Shown: piece by piece, positions 35,252 through 48,500 of the stretch | How the letters are laid out: every line of letters begins with the position of its first letter | Position numbering within the stretch: position 1 is the first letter of the stretch | Assembly (NCBI GenBank): GCA_033063855.1 | Contig: CP093830.1 | Span: 23,002,854 to 23,066,853 of the forward strand | Direction: 5' to 3' | Source: Smittia aterrima | Taxonomy: Eukaryota; Arthropoda; Insecta; Diptera; Chironomidae | DNA: 64,000 nt | Program-made: the position numbers and the translations under genes | Notes under the pieces: generated by a model | Database searches by the model: none | Seen by the model: the letters and a program-made list of their open reading frames with translations, nothing else | Told to the model about the DNA's origin: nothing

Positions 35252-37371
35252 ATTTACAATTAAGGAAGATTTTCATAGGGCTCATGCGTGCTTCTTAAAC
35301 ACAATTCATTGTAATAGAAAGTTGGTCTTTATCATTTTCTAAATGAAAAGTTTCTTCATCTCCCCATGTAAACTAAAGTTCCTTTCTTGCAAATTCTCCC
35401 TCATCTCATTTCTACACTCTCAAGGAAAGTTTCGTGCGATGGGGGCGGTGTGAGTGAGATGAACACATAAATATTCGCTACGGTTGTTTTCATCCCCACA
35501 CTTGCCTCATAATCGTACATAATGAACATTGTGTACTTTAAAATTAGAAATTTTGCAATTATGTGCCATTCCAGATGGATTAGTTCGATGATGTCGCTCA
35601 TCATTATTTATATCCTTAGAAGTTGCGCTAAGCTCTGTTCAATACAAATGAACAAATATTTAAAACATATTGTTGGAGTCATGAGATTTACGGAATTTAG
35701 TTTGGGAGTACTCGGCAAGAACTATCGGACTAATTTTCTAGTAATTAATAAATATTTTAAGTCTACGAGTTCATCCTTCTTTATAATTTATGTTCAAAAT
35801 CTTCAATATTATATCTATTAGACGTTTCATCGCCTTTTATTTCATTTTGTTATTTTTTCGTGCAGACCGGTCACGTGTTTTTCTGTTGATGTTGATTATT
35901 AGCAACGAGGAAATCGGAAAACATGTGATTTTTTCTTCTCAGCCGCATGAATGAAAAAGAAATGTTTTGAGTTTATGAGAGAGACGAATTTTTATGCTCA
36001 GCGAGAGTGGATTTTTTTATTTTGGATTTTTCGCAAAATATATTTGTAGCATAAGATAGAAGATATTTGTAGCAAAGCTGATGGAATAATTATCAGAGAG
36101 CGTCTTACTGCAATTAACACAAATATTATGTTATAACTATTTCTTCCCCACCCCTTTCAAAGCATAAACATCCAAACATATAAAGTTAATTTTCTTCTTC
36201 GCTTGCTGACGAACGAGTTCTCAGACATTGTCAGATCAATAATTTTGCAGCCACACCCCAAAGTTTATGTCGTTAATATTCAAGCATAATTTCTATCTCA
36301 AACCTCGTGAAATTCATAATTTAATTGAAATTTCAAATCAATCAAAACATGATTTTTCAACGAGCGAACTTGAAGAGCGAGAAAAATTTTACGTGAGCGA
36401 TTTTTTTTTCTCGGAGAGCTATTTTTTCTCATTTTTTTGTAACATCCCGAGTTGCTTATGTTTGGGTTCATAATAACTTATTTCATAGTAAAATAGGGAA
36501 AAGTATAAAACAATTATGATTTTTAAAGAAAATATTTTTTTTAAAGGCAAAAGTCGCCATTTGTGATTAGATTGAAAAATAATCTTTGCAGATAGTTATG
36601 AAATATGCAATTTTAAGTTTGTCAAGTTTTCTGTGGACTAATCCTTAGCGTGATACTTTAGATTTCGATAAATCATGAATTCTTGGATCATAACATATGA
36701 GACAACGACTATAATGCGTTAGGAGGCTTGAAAGGCTTGTGAAAAATCAATAAAACTTGGTATTTATCAAAATTACAAACCATTTTACACGGAAAATCTC
36801 AATTCAGCAGATTTTCCTCGCTGAAATGTATTTATCAACTTTTATTCACTGGTTTGTGGAAAGTTCTTCACTTCAAGATGATATTTTGTTAACTTGTACA
36901 CTTATGCAAGATGAGCAATGAAAACTGACGTCTAGGTCGCTTGAAATCCCAACGAAAAGTAATTTTCTATTCAGACAAATCCAACAATGAAACACTCCCC
37001 GGAATCGTATAAAGCTACGTCTCTCTCGCTCTTTTAGTCTCTCTTTCAATATTGAACACTTTTTTAAGAAGAGCACAGAAATGGGAATTTCACCAGATTT
37101 ATATTTATGAAGCGTGATAAAGTTAGATAAGCTTATGCTTTTGAAGGTTTATAAAGATTTTTTGTTCAAAAAACATTATGTGAGAATCATTCTACGTCAC
37201 CCGATAGTTTCAGTTTTTTACCTTTGAGCATTGCTTGACCCTCTGAAGTATTTAAATAGTATAATTCTTCGTATAAAGTTTTTTTGGAAATTACAAATTA
37301 CCGAATTCCTTAATTCAACAATCAATCCATTCATTAGAGATCAAAATCAAAGCTTATCAGAACTCGTGAAA
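35252..37371. other. Intergenic region between divergent sno and RPA2
   Basis: This is about 2.1 kb of AT-rich sequence. I find no conserved reading frame; a 99-codon plus-strand frame at 35522-35821 has no family likeness. It should contain the 5' leaders and promoters of both flanking genes. The sno start exon is itself tentative, so part of this could be sno 5' sequence. Confidence 0.45.
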
Positions 37372-38346
37372 ATGGACTCGACTTGTAAGTCAATGATTTT
37401 TGTATCTTCAATCGTAAAAATAAAAAAGCCGAATATATTTTTGGCGCGAAATATTTCTTGCTTGAAATTGTGAAATTAATTACCAAATCGAATGTATTCT
37501 AGTCGGTGGCGGTGGATTCACACAGACTGGTGTCGAAGCTAAGCGTGAAAGCAAATCCGAAGTAAGCTAGAACTAATGATGATGAGAAATGAGAAAGAAT
37601 TTTATGTTTGTTATTGTTGTTCACAGGGAACTGTTCCAATGTTCATCAAGCAAATTCTTGATCAGAAGGACAATGTGGTTAAATTTTGGGGCTTCGAATA
37701 TAAAATGATAACAACTGTAGCTATTGTTAGAAGCATCAGTCACTCATCAACTAAAATCACTTACGATCTGGAAGATATAACAGGTTAGTGACTCTAAATA
37801 ACAATAGCAATTAGAATTTATTGAAATTTCGAATTTGTAGGAAAAATTACTGCTCATCTCTGGGTAGAAGAAGCTGATGCTCCATCATCCAGCAATGGAA
37901 TCAACGTTAACACTTATGCTCGAGTCATTGGAAGTGTTCGTCAAACAGGAGACGAGAAATTGATCATGGTTTTCAAGATTCATCCAGTCGCAGGTATCAA
38001 TGAAGTCAACACGCATTACTTGGAAGTTGTCAATGCTCGATATGAGGCTGAAGCCTTTTGTCGAAGCAATGGCGATGGAACCAACAATGATAAAATGGAA
38101 GTCGACAATGGAAGTCTTCAGCTAAACACACAAGGAGCAATGAAGGATGGAAAGACTCAAGCAGTTTACAAAGCAATCCAAGCAAGCGCTGGAACAAACC
38201 CTGATCGAGGAATTAATCGTACTGAATTGAAACGCACATTTGCTCATATTAATGACAACGAAATGAGTAAAATCATCGACGGTTTGTTGGAAGACGGTCA
38301 TATCTATTCCACTGTTGATAGCGATCACTTCTTAGCTTGTTTCTAA
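37372..38346 (+). CDS. RPA2: Replication protein A 32-kDa subunit
   Basis: Exons 37372-37384, 37503-37561, 37627-37783 and 37841-38346 give 244 aa. A short Gly-rich N-terminus (DSTFGGGGFTQTG), the phosphorylation region of the family, leads into the OB-fold (VPMFIKQIL, KFWGFEY, TAHLWVEE, YARVIGSVRQTGDEKLIMVFKI). The C-terminal winged helix (AVYKAIQASAG, GINRTELKRTF, GLLEDGHIYSTVDSDHF) binds repair partners. Together with RPA1 and RPA3 it coats single-stranded DNA in replication and repair. The length is normal. It converges on SMC1 with 108 bp between stop codons. Confidence 0.95.
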
Positions 38347-38377
38347 TTCTCTTTTGTATAAGTTCATCAATTTTTCC

Positions 38378-38383
38378 AATAAA
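38378..38383 (+). terminator. Poly(A) signal of RPA2
   Basis: AATAAA begins 32 bp after the RPA2 stop codon. Together with the SMC1 signal at 38421-38416 on the other strand, it predicts 3' ends that abut or overlap by a few bases near 38395-38405. Confidence 0.6.
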
Positions 38384-38415
38384 ATCATTAAACAATAATA
38401 AGAAGCAATATTAAT

Positions 38416-38421
38416 TTTATT
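38416..38421 (-). terminator. Poly(A) signal of SMC1
   Basis: AATAAA on the minus strand, 34 bp downstream of the SMC1 stop codon at 38455. Confidence 0.6.
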
Positions 38422-38454
38422 TAATTGTAGAGTTGTACAGTACTTAATGTGAAT

Positions 38455-41400
38455 TTAGTCGTTATTTTCAAAGTTGCTCAGATCGTAAAGGAATGTTCTG
38501 GAGACAAGACAATCAGCGGGTTGAGGTGTGATTCCAATGAGAATATCTGCATGTCCGTAGAATTCTTCTTTCAACGAGATGACGATGGTCTGAAGATCAT
38601 GCTGTTCTTTAATATATTTAGCGACTTTGCTAATATTTGTGTTATCGAGAGCAGCGTCAATCTCATCAAGAACAAAGAACGGAGCAGGTTGATAACTGTG
38701 AATGGCGAAAAGTAATGCGAGTGCAGCGATTGTCTTTTCTCCTCCGCTAAGATTGCTCATTGGCTGGAAACGTTTTCCTGGAGCAACGCAATTGTAATTG
38801 ATTCCATCAAGATATGACTCTTCTGGGTTGTCGGGATTGAGAAAAGCCTGTGCAGCATCGTTTCGAGACAGAGCTTTATAAATGCCGTCAATTGCTTCAG
38901 AAATATGATTCAAGCACTTGTTGAAACGAGTGATTCGTTCATTCTTGACTTTTTCAAAAGAGGCCTTTGCTTTCTTTGCTTTTCGCTTGGCAGTTTCAAA
39001 TTCTTCATTGGTCGTTTGAATTTTTTCCGTAACAGCGTCAAGCTTTTGCATTGCTTTCATGTTTGGCGTTTGAATCTTTTCGAGAGTGTCAAGTTTTTGA
39101 TGAAGCTCTTTGTTCAATCCGTCTCCCGTTTTCTTTACTTGATCAGGTTCATCGATGTCTTTAAGATTTCTTGGCAAAACGCGATAATCGATTTGAATTT
39201 CATTAATCTTCGATTGCATAAGAGTTGTCAGAGAAGTTGAAGAAGCCTGATCGCTGTTATTATCTTGTTCTTGTAGAATGTCATCCATGTCTCCTTTTAG
39301 CATTGGAATCGAAATATCATCCATTTTACAAGATCTGAGAATATTCAACCGTTCATTTCGCTTTGTTTCGATTTTGTTTTCGCAGGACGAAATTTGATGA
39401 GATATAGTTGCAATGTCTTTGGCTAATGTTGCGACGTCTCGACGAGCCTTAGCTGTTTCCTCTTCCATCTCATCAACCATTTTCTTTTTGTTTTGCTTTT
39501 CTAGTTTCAAGGATTCGATCTTTTCTTTGTCTTTGTCAATGTCTTCACGATGACGCTTCTCGGCTTGTTTCAGTGACTCAAGAGAGTCTTCATCGTCTTG
39601 AACAGCACGCTCCCATCGCTGAACATTCTTGGACGTATCTTTGCTTCGTTCAAAGTCGAGATTTGTGTTGATACGATCGATTTGTTGTTCAAATTCAGCC
39701 AATTTCTTATCGCGCTCTTGTTGTAAGACCAGCTCACGATCTTCGTATTGACGAATATTGGCAACGCCGATTTTTTTGCAAAAGCTTTTGAAGTATTCAT
39801 CTTCAACTGTGTTCATCTTGCCTTTGATTTCTTGAATTTTAGCATCACGATTTAACATTTGACGCTCGATTTCGCTGATGCTGGGACCAATCAAGTCGAG
39901 TTCCTTTTGTATTTCACTAATACGTCTATCATAGTCTCGAATTGTTTTATCGCTTGTCGATAAATCGTTCTTGCTGTACTTCAAACGATTTTCAATACCT
40001 TTTATTTGCGATTCAATTGTTGTTAACTCGCTTTGCTTTCGAGTCTTCTTTGTAACTTCCTTCAGTTCCTCACTAAGCTTTTCCTTTTGCAGCTTCAGCG
40101 TGTTCATGTGTTTTTCATCCCATCGTTTGGCTTTACGAGCCAGATCGTGACTTCCGCCAGAGATTATTCCAGATTTTTGATAAAAAGTTCCATCGAGAGC
40201 TAATGCATCGTATCGACTGCGATCCATTTCATAAGCGACCTTCATGGCATCCTCTGGAGATTCACAAACCAATGCGTTGTTAGTGGCGAAAAGAACAGCA
40301 CGTTCAATATCTGGTGGATCGAAACGAAGCACATCGTAAATCAAATGAACGCCTTTTGGACTTTGAATATTTCTTAAACGTTCTTTCAAAGGTTTTGCTT
40401 GCAAGTAATCGAGCGGTAAGAACGTTTCGACCTCAAGCTTTTGATCTTTCAGCATTTGAATACATTTGCGAGCCGTTTTTTCAGTATCTACGATAATAGC
40501 TTCCATGTACTTCCCGAGAACTTTTGTAACGGCAACATTGTAGCGTTTGTTTGTCGGCTGGCACATATTAATCATTCGATCGTAGACGCCAACAATTTCT
40601 CGTTTGAACAACTCAACCACTTCTTGTTTCTTTTTGCGACGGGCATCTTCATGTTTATCGTTTTTAGCATCGCCAAGTTGTTCATTGACGTCCTGAATGT
40701 CGCGCTGCAACTCTAGTTGTCGTTCACGAGATGAACCAACGTCACTACTCAGTTCTTCCTTGTTGCGCATTTGTTCAGCAAGTTGAGCTTCACTTGATCG
40801 AATGTGCTCAGTGAGTTTCTCTTTTCGTTTAATTGCTTCTTCTTTCTCGCTGCTATATTTCTTGAACGTCTCTTCGAGTTGTGTTTTCTTGTTAACTTCA
40901 GAGTCGAGGAGATCTTGGTCAGATTTTTGCTCGCGATTGATTGAGTCAAGTTTAGCGAGATATTTAGCTGACTTAAGATCAGCTTGTTGCTTCAATCGAT
41001 CGTATTCCTTAAGAAAGTCTTGTTGAAGGGTAATGTCACTTCCGCGTTTCTTTGAATCTGTTGCGATCTCAAGTTCAAACTTCTTTTTCTTTTCGACAAT
41101 AATCTTGAGCTCATCGTCAAGTTTTTTAATATCTGATTGGTGCGCTTCGTCGGCTTTCTTAGCTTGCTCGAGCGTCTTGACAGCTCCATCAAGCTTCTTT
41201 TGAGTATGAGCAACTTTTTCCTTAGCTTTGATGAACAAAGGATGCTTCTTGTTCATTTCACTTTCAGCTTCACGAATTTCTTGCTCAATCTTTGCCAAAT
41301 CGCGACTTATCTTTCCGCTGTCCTTTTTCTTCTCACGCAAAACTTCATCAGCATGAGCTTTCTTATCTTCTACCTTCTTGGATTCATTTTGTTTTACTTT

Positions 41401-42259
41401 TAAATCGTCATTGTAGCGTTGAATGTCCTTCTCGTTGTGATAAAGTTTGTAGAGTTGATAAGCAACTTGTTTCTCTGAATATTCCTCACGAAGTCGAGCA
41501 TAGCGATCTGCTTCCTGTTTCTCAAGTTTTGCTTCCTTTCTTTCTGCTGCAACACCTTTCTTCTTTTGATAAGTAAACTGTGTTTCTTCTTCAGCGCTCA
41601 TCATTTCTTGTTTTAAAGTGTTGTATTCATCCTTAAGAAGTCCAGAACCGCTGATTTCTTCAAACAGTTGTGTTCGCTCTTTGGCGTTTTTCATTGCGAT
41701 ATTTTCGACGGCACCTTGGAATACAAGGAAGTTTTTTGCTTTCACATTGATGCCAAGTTTCTCCAGTTCAGTCAAATAAACGTTGCTACTAACGATTTGT
41801 CCATTTATTTTGTAATCTGAAGAAGATCCAGACACTGAACGCTGGAAACTTATCGGTGTATTATCCTCCAAAACAAATTTAGCCGTAACAGACGCACTAA
41901 AAGATAAAAAATTGTAAATAGATTCAATTTACTAATTCTATTTGACTTACTGTCGAGAAATCGGTCTTCCAATCGAAGCTCCATGGATCAAATCGCTCAA
42001 CTTCCGAACTCGAAGGGAGTTTGTTTTCTCTCCCATTACGAAGGAAATCGCATCCATAAAGTTTGATTTTCCTGAAGAAGAAAAACATTAATTTGATTGA
42101 ATAACAATGAAAGTGATTTAACTTACCACTTCCATTCGGTCCAATAACAGCAGAAAATTGTTTTAGAGATCCAATACATATTTTTCCTCGATAAGATTTG
42201 AAATTCTCAATTTCGATGTATTGTAGAAACGAATTTACTTTCTCTATAGCCGTAGTCAT
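38455..42259 (-). CDS. SMC1: Cohesin subunit SMC1
   Basis: Exons 42259-42127, 42071-41951 and 41896-38455 give 1231 aa, the normal SMC1 size (about 1233). Walker A GPNGSGKS is built across the first splice junction. Long antiparallel coiled coils flank a hinge (about residues 500-670, with NVAVTKVLGKYMEAIIVDTE and SGIISGGSHDLARKAKRWDEK). The C-terminal head has the ABC signature LSGGEKTIAALALLFA and Walker B PFFVLDEIDAALD. The enzyme holds sister chromatids together with SMC3. It is head to head with NAA15, with about 230 bp between ATGs, which suggests a shared promoter. No defects are seen. Confidence 0.97.
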
Positions 42260-42491
42260 CTTTTAATGATTAATTGAATACTGTTTAGGCTCAAATAGCC
42301 AGAGAATATTTATTTTTCAATATAGCGTCTACAGTCTGAAATTTTTATACCCCTTTATGGCATAGGCTTTCGAGGGGATAAAATTAATAAAGGGGTCAGT
42401 CGCATCAAAATTTCCAATATATTACAAAAAAGAATTTTTCAATTAATTTTTTGAAGGAAATCGTCGTCTAAGCGACAGGAAATATATCGCA

Positions 42492-45400
42492 ATGCCTAGC
42501 TCAGATCCCCTGCCACCTAAGGAGAATGCTATCTTCAGAAAGATCCTGGTAAATATAACTTTAATTCAATTATTCGTGATGAAGAAAGGTCAACGAGGAG
42601 ACAAAACAATTTTCCGGCAGAATTCGAACGCCTAAATTTGCTTCAAGCGAGTTTTTTTGTTCATTTTGCTAAATAATTGAGATGTTTCTTTGAACAAAGA
42701 CTGCTGATTGCTTGAAAATGCATAAGATACTGTAGAAAAGTTTGACATTCGAGGTTAGAAAAAAAATACTTTATCCTTCTCTTTCAATTTAGAAATCTTA
42801 CGAGATGAAACAGTACAAGAATGGTTTGAAACTTGCCAAACAAATTCTAACCAATCCAAAGTTCACTGAACATGGCGAGACATTGGCAATGAAAGGATTG
42901 ACTCTGAATTGTCTCGGTCGTAAAGATGAAGCTTATGATCATGTACGTCGCGGACTCCGCAACGATCTCAAATCGCATGTCTGTTGGCACGTTTATGGCC
43001 TACTACAACGATCAGACAAAAAATACGATGAAGCCATCAAATGCTATCGAAACGCTCTCAAATGGGAAAAGGATAACATTCAAATTTTGAGAGATTTGTC
43101 TTTGCTGCAGATTCAGATGGGCGATCTCGAAGGGTATCGGGTAAGTTATTTTTATCGCTCGCAATGTTTATGAGTGCTAAGAAATTATTTTTAGGAAACC
43201 CGGCACCAACTATTCAAGCTTCGTCCATCTCAACATGCTTCATGGATTGGTTTCGCCATGAGCTACCACCTGTTAAATGATTTTGAGACAGCTAACAGCA
43301 TTCTCGAAACATTCAGAACATCACAGACCGTCGAGAGCTACGACTACAAGCATAGCGAGTTTCTTTTGTATCAGAATCAAGTTATTCGCGAGTCAGGTGA
43401 TCTCCAAAAGGCACTAAAACATCTTGAGGACCATCAAGATCAAATTCTTGATAAATCGGTGGTGAAGGAAATGCACGGTGAGCTTTGCCTTAAGATGAAA
43501 CGTTTCGATGCTGCCGTGCCATTGTTTATGGATCTCATAAGACGTAATCCCGACAACTCAAAATATTTCGTGAAATATTTGGAAGCACGTCAACTCACTG
43601 ATCCTAAGGACATCATTCAATTCTATAAGGACATTTCCGCCGAATTTCCATCCTCGCTGTGTGTTAAACGTTTGCCTTTGGACATTGCACAAGGTTCAGT
43701 GTTTGAAGAGCTCATGGACGCGTATTTGAAGAAAAATTTAAGGAAAGGAGTTCCTCCACTCTTTGCTAATGTGCGATCACTTTACAAAGATCCTACTAAA
43801 GTCGCAATCATCGAACGATTGTCTCTCGATTACTTAGCGAATCTTCCTTCGATCGGGTTCTTCACCAAAGCAGACCAGGCTGCTGAAATCCCTCGCGAGC
43901 CTGCTTCAGCACTTCTCTGGACTTATTACTTCCTGGCCCAGCACTTTGATCATCAACGCAACACCACAAAAGCTTTAGAATTCATTAATTTAGCCATCGA
44001 ACACACTCCCACACTCATCGAGCTTTTCGTCGCTAAGGGAAAGATTTTTAAGCACGGCGGTGACCCGGTTGAGGCATATAAGCAGTTAGATGAAGCGCAG
44101 TCTCTTGACACTGCTGATCGATACATCAACTCTAAGTGCGCTAAGTATATGCTTCGCGCAAATAAATTTAAGGAAGCTGAAGAGATGTGCGCAAAGTTTA
44201 CTCGTGAAGGAGTTTCCGCTATGGAGAACCTTAACGAAATGCAGTGCATGTGGTTCCAGACAGAAAGTGCTCTTGCTTATAAAAGAACAGAGCAATGGGG
44301 TGAGTCACTCAAGAAATGTCACGAGGTTGATCGACACTTCTCCGAGATTATCGAGGATCAATTCGATTTCCACACTTATTGCATGCGTAAGATGACATTG
44401 AGATCTTACGTGGACCTACTGCGACTTGAGAACCGTCTTCGGGACCATCCGTTCTATTTCAAGGCTGCCAAGTGTGCGATAGAGGTAACATGACTTCTTT
44501 TGGTTATCAAACATTAGTCTAATAAAAGATATTTATTCAAGGTTTACATAAAGCTATTTGATGAACCTTTGCAAGCTGATTCGGCAGCGGAAGAAGCTGA
44601 CATCGGTAAGTTCACAAAATATCATTGAACTAAAGGATCTTAATAATTTTTCTTTTTTCTAGAAAATTTATCACCCGCTGAACTTAAGAAACTTCGTAAC
44701 AAGCAAAGAAAGGCAAAGAAGAAGGCTGAGCTTGAAAATGCGCAGGCGGCGAAGCTTGAAAAGAAGAAAGAGCAATACAACAAGTCTAGACAACAGCAAA
44801 ATCAAGACGGTGACCCAGAAGCTCCAGTTCTAGACGAATTAATTCCTGAAAAATTGGCACGTCCCGAAGATCCATTGGCGAAGGCAATCGAATTCCTGAA
44901 GCCACTTCAACTTCTTTCAAGCGGCTTGATTGAGACACACTTGTTGACGTTTGAGATTTATTATCGCAAGAACAAACTTCTTATCATGCTTCAAGCTCTG
45001 AAACGAGCATTTGCCATCGATCCAAATAACGCAACACTTCACGGTTGTATCGTCCGCTTCATTAAGCTCCTCGACAAGACTCTAAATGGTGCCAATGAAT
45101 TCGTTAAAATTGTTATTCAACACGAGATTGACAAGGAACTGCCGATTATTGGAAAGAAAAGTGTTGACGTTAACAATGACTTCATTAACAACAATAAGGA
45201 TTCAGCAGAAGCTCTTATCGCTGGCGCAAGAGTCATTTATGATGATTCCCCAGACAATAAAACCAAAGCAATCGGACTCTTAATGTCCGCAACTCAGCTG
45301 AAATCATTCACCTTGCCGGTAAGATTATAATTCTAACTGTGTTACGTCTTGTACTTATCTTACTTGAATTTTTCAGCACGCTCAACACATTTACTGTCTG

Positions 45401-45562
45401 TTCAAGTCTGGGAATTTCGGCAGCGCCGAAGTGGAGACCGAAAAGTTTCTCGAAAGAAGTCGCGAGCTGTTTGCTGTCGCCATTGATTTCAAACCTTTCT
45501 CGGCTGAAGCTGCGCTAGAGACCAACGAGTCGAGTGACGATGACAAGAAGAACTCAAATTAG
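42492..45562 (+). CDS. NAA15: NatA auxiliary subunit NAA15 (TPR scaffold)
   Basis: Six exons (42492-42548, 42793-43140, 43195-44484, 44542-44605, 44663-45318, 45377-45562) total 2601 bp, 866 aa, equal to human NAA15. The sequence opens MPSSDPLPPKENAIFRKIL. It then runs as TPR-like helical repeats (LAMKGLTLNCLGRKDEAYDHVRRGL, WHVYGLLQRSDKKYDEAIKCYRNAL). It also has the conserved lysine-rich LSPAELKKLRNKQRKAKKKA segment near residue 590. NAA15 tethers the NAA10 catalytic subunit to ribosomes for N-terminal acetylation. The first intron is the longest, 244 bp. The divergent partner is SMC1. Confidence 0.96.
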
Positions 45563-48500
45563 AATGTCGACCGTTTTCCTTTCTCATCTTTTCATGAACT
45601 TTTTTATTAGAATATAAACTCGTGTTTCTTCGATGGATATCAGCGATAAAAATGGAATTTGTTGTAACTGAAACTTGTAGAATAATCAAAAGGAAGAAGA
45701 TAAAGTTCGCCCGTTTGTCGAGAGTAAAACACAGAAATTTTACATGATAAGTTTTCTTTAGATGGCGCAGTTGACATTTACGTGGTTTGACAAGTATCGA
45801 AAAGCGGTTTAAGAAGTTTACCTGATCCTTGTGGAATTGTCCAGAAATCGTTCCTTTACAACGTAACTAAATAATTAATTATTTTTCGAGCACCTTAAAA
45901 TTACAACTAAACTTAGTTCAGGATTCGTTGAGAAGTGCCGGAAAATGAACGTTATTTGTGAACAAAACTCAAAAATTCAAGGTTCCATATTAAATCCTTC
46001 AAACGTTGCTGTCGACAAAAACTGCACCATTAATCAAAAATTGAGCACCACCGTTAGCATAGCGTAGAAACACGGGATAGTGAAAAATTAGCACGAATAC
46101 GATGACTTTGCAAAAAATTATTTGTAGGGAAGTACTCAAACTGTTTAATTACTTCGTATAAAGTCGCTTAAAGATTTCAATATGAATATGCGTTGTCATT
46201 TCTTGTAGGAGAAAAGTTTTTGCATCAAAAACTGTTTTAAAGTATCGCACGAGTAGGTCGGATTATTCTGCTTGTTGGTTTTGCGGGTGAGTGGTGGTGA
46301 GAATTAGTGAGTAACGATTGTTTTCTGATTATTGATGACTATGCGTTATAAGCATTTATTAATTGATTAAATTTCAAAAATCTGCGTTATAAGTATCAGA
46401 TTTTTGGGGCGTTTGGAAACCATCACAGAAAACCGGTAAGTGTAAACAGAAGAACGAGTGGTCTGAGTTAGCTTGAGAAAAAAATTCCGCTATCAATGGA
46501 AATTGATGAAATGTAACGATAATCGAGAAATCAATTTAATTTGTTTGCATTTCAATCGTTTGAGAGCAGACAGGCGTCAGATGTTAACAGGGGGAGCGAT
46601 TATTTAACGAAGCGTTTAAGAAAAATAATGATAACGCTGATCTGCTGAAAATGATTCAGCTTTAATATTTCACTAAGGAATCTCCCGGCGGATGAGACTC
46701 AACTGTTTAATCTCTCAAAAGATTTAGGCATTTGAAGAGTCAAGTTGAATGAACTTTGAGCCGCTTAGAAGTTTCTTACTTAAAAAGCAAACGTTCTGAG
46801 AAGTCTCTAAAGAGACACAGAAGTAAACAAACTGAGACATTCGAACAATTTGCTAAGCTTCCTTTTGTAGGTTTATCATCAACGGAACCTTCCTTGAACT
46901 TTTCTTGACATTGCTGAATTCCTATCAACAATTGTAAGTCTAAATCCGATTTCCTTTATCTCGATTCTTTGATAAATCATCTTAGTTTCATTTAATGGCA
47001 AAATTGAAACTCGCCTTTATTATTTAAGAATGGTGCCCTAAGTTATTGCTTTGTCTTTAAATCAATTGAAATTACCTCGATTATCGTCACTCGTTTCAAT
47101 TTGGATTCACTTTTCAACACGACAAAAAGAAATTTAAGTTTGGATTTTTGGTGATAAAATTTACGACTAAAGGAACCTGTTGATAACAGAAGAAAGTGAA
47201 AGGAAATCTCGCCCTCGGCTCAGTGTCATTTATCAAAAAAAGGCACTTAAATTTTACGCACAGCCGGGAGAGATTGCTTATTCAGAGCCACCCGAAAAAC
47301 ATTCCTTGCCTTTTTTTCTCATCGCTGGCATTCTCAATTCGATGATTTATCATCTCATTTTTATAGCGTTTATCGTCGGGTGGAGGAAACCGAAGAGCCG
47401 GTGAGGAGGAAAAACATTCGAAGCTATTGTGCTTTTGTCACTTAAAGCTCAATCAATATCAAAGCCCCATCTGTTGTGTTTGTTTGCTGCGCATCGCTTC
47501 TAATCTCATGAGTTCCCATCGCTCGTATTCCCATCATCCATCACGATTTTTGCGAATACGACTGTAGATTTTTTTTTGGTTTTCTCTGTGGGGCTTTTTG
47601 ACGACAATTCGCCTGAAGGAAAATCATAATTTCCATGCACAATTGAGATTTGATGGTATTGTAGAATTTTATGGCACTTTTGCTCAATCCCACCCTCACT
47701 CGTTCACATCACTTCCATAAATGTTTCATTTCAAATAAATCATTTACTGGAAAAGTAAAAATAAAATCAGGTGGAATCGTAAAATGTTTTGTTCATTGTC
47801 GTCTTTGTAAAGTTTTCACTCTCTGACAAATTATGAGGACTTCGAGTTGTGTCGGGAAAGTCAATCTCGTTTTACGCAAAGCGTTTTAAGCCAAAGAGAT
47901 TTTTCTACATTCGCAATAAATCATTCGACAGCTAATAAAACCGCTTGGAGTCGTCGTCATCAAACTCGCTTTTTGCGGCTTGTGAAAATCTCGGCAAACG
48001 ATTTTTCTGCACATCTGCTTTTGATTTTTTTTTAGAGGGAAATTTTCAGATTCCACACGAGATTGTTCGTGCGCGTGAGACTTTGACCGATTCACACTCA
48101 ACGGGTAATAAATAGAGTTGAAAAGAAATGCTTAGATCATCACTCGACTGGAATCACTTCACATAGGAGAACGCACGACATTGTAAACGCTAGTTTCAAA
48201 GCTATTTTGTAGGGCAAATACCTTTGCTTTCACACTCCAACTCGCTTTAGATCAATTTATGTAATTTCATTCGATGATATTCCATGTGCTTAGATAAAGT
48301 TTCAACCGCATTTTCATCATCATTTTTCGCACTTTCGGAAGAAAAACATATTGCTGAGTGCGAGAAGGATGGAAGACAAATCATAATATTTTGCTTCGTA
48401 CGTTTCTCGCTTGTTTGTGCAATCATCGACGAGCTTTGAGCGCTCTCGATATCTTCATTATTCTTTAAAACAAACAAAATGAGAGAAAAAAGTTTTACCG

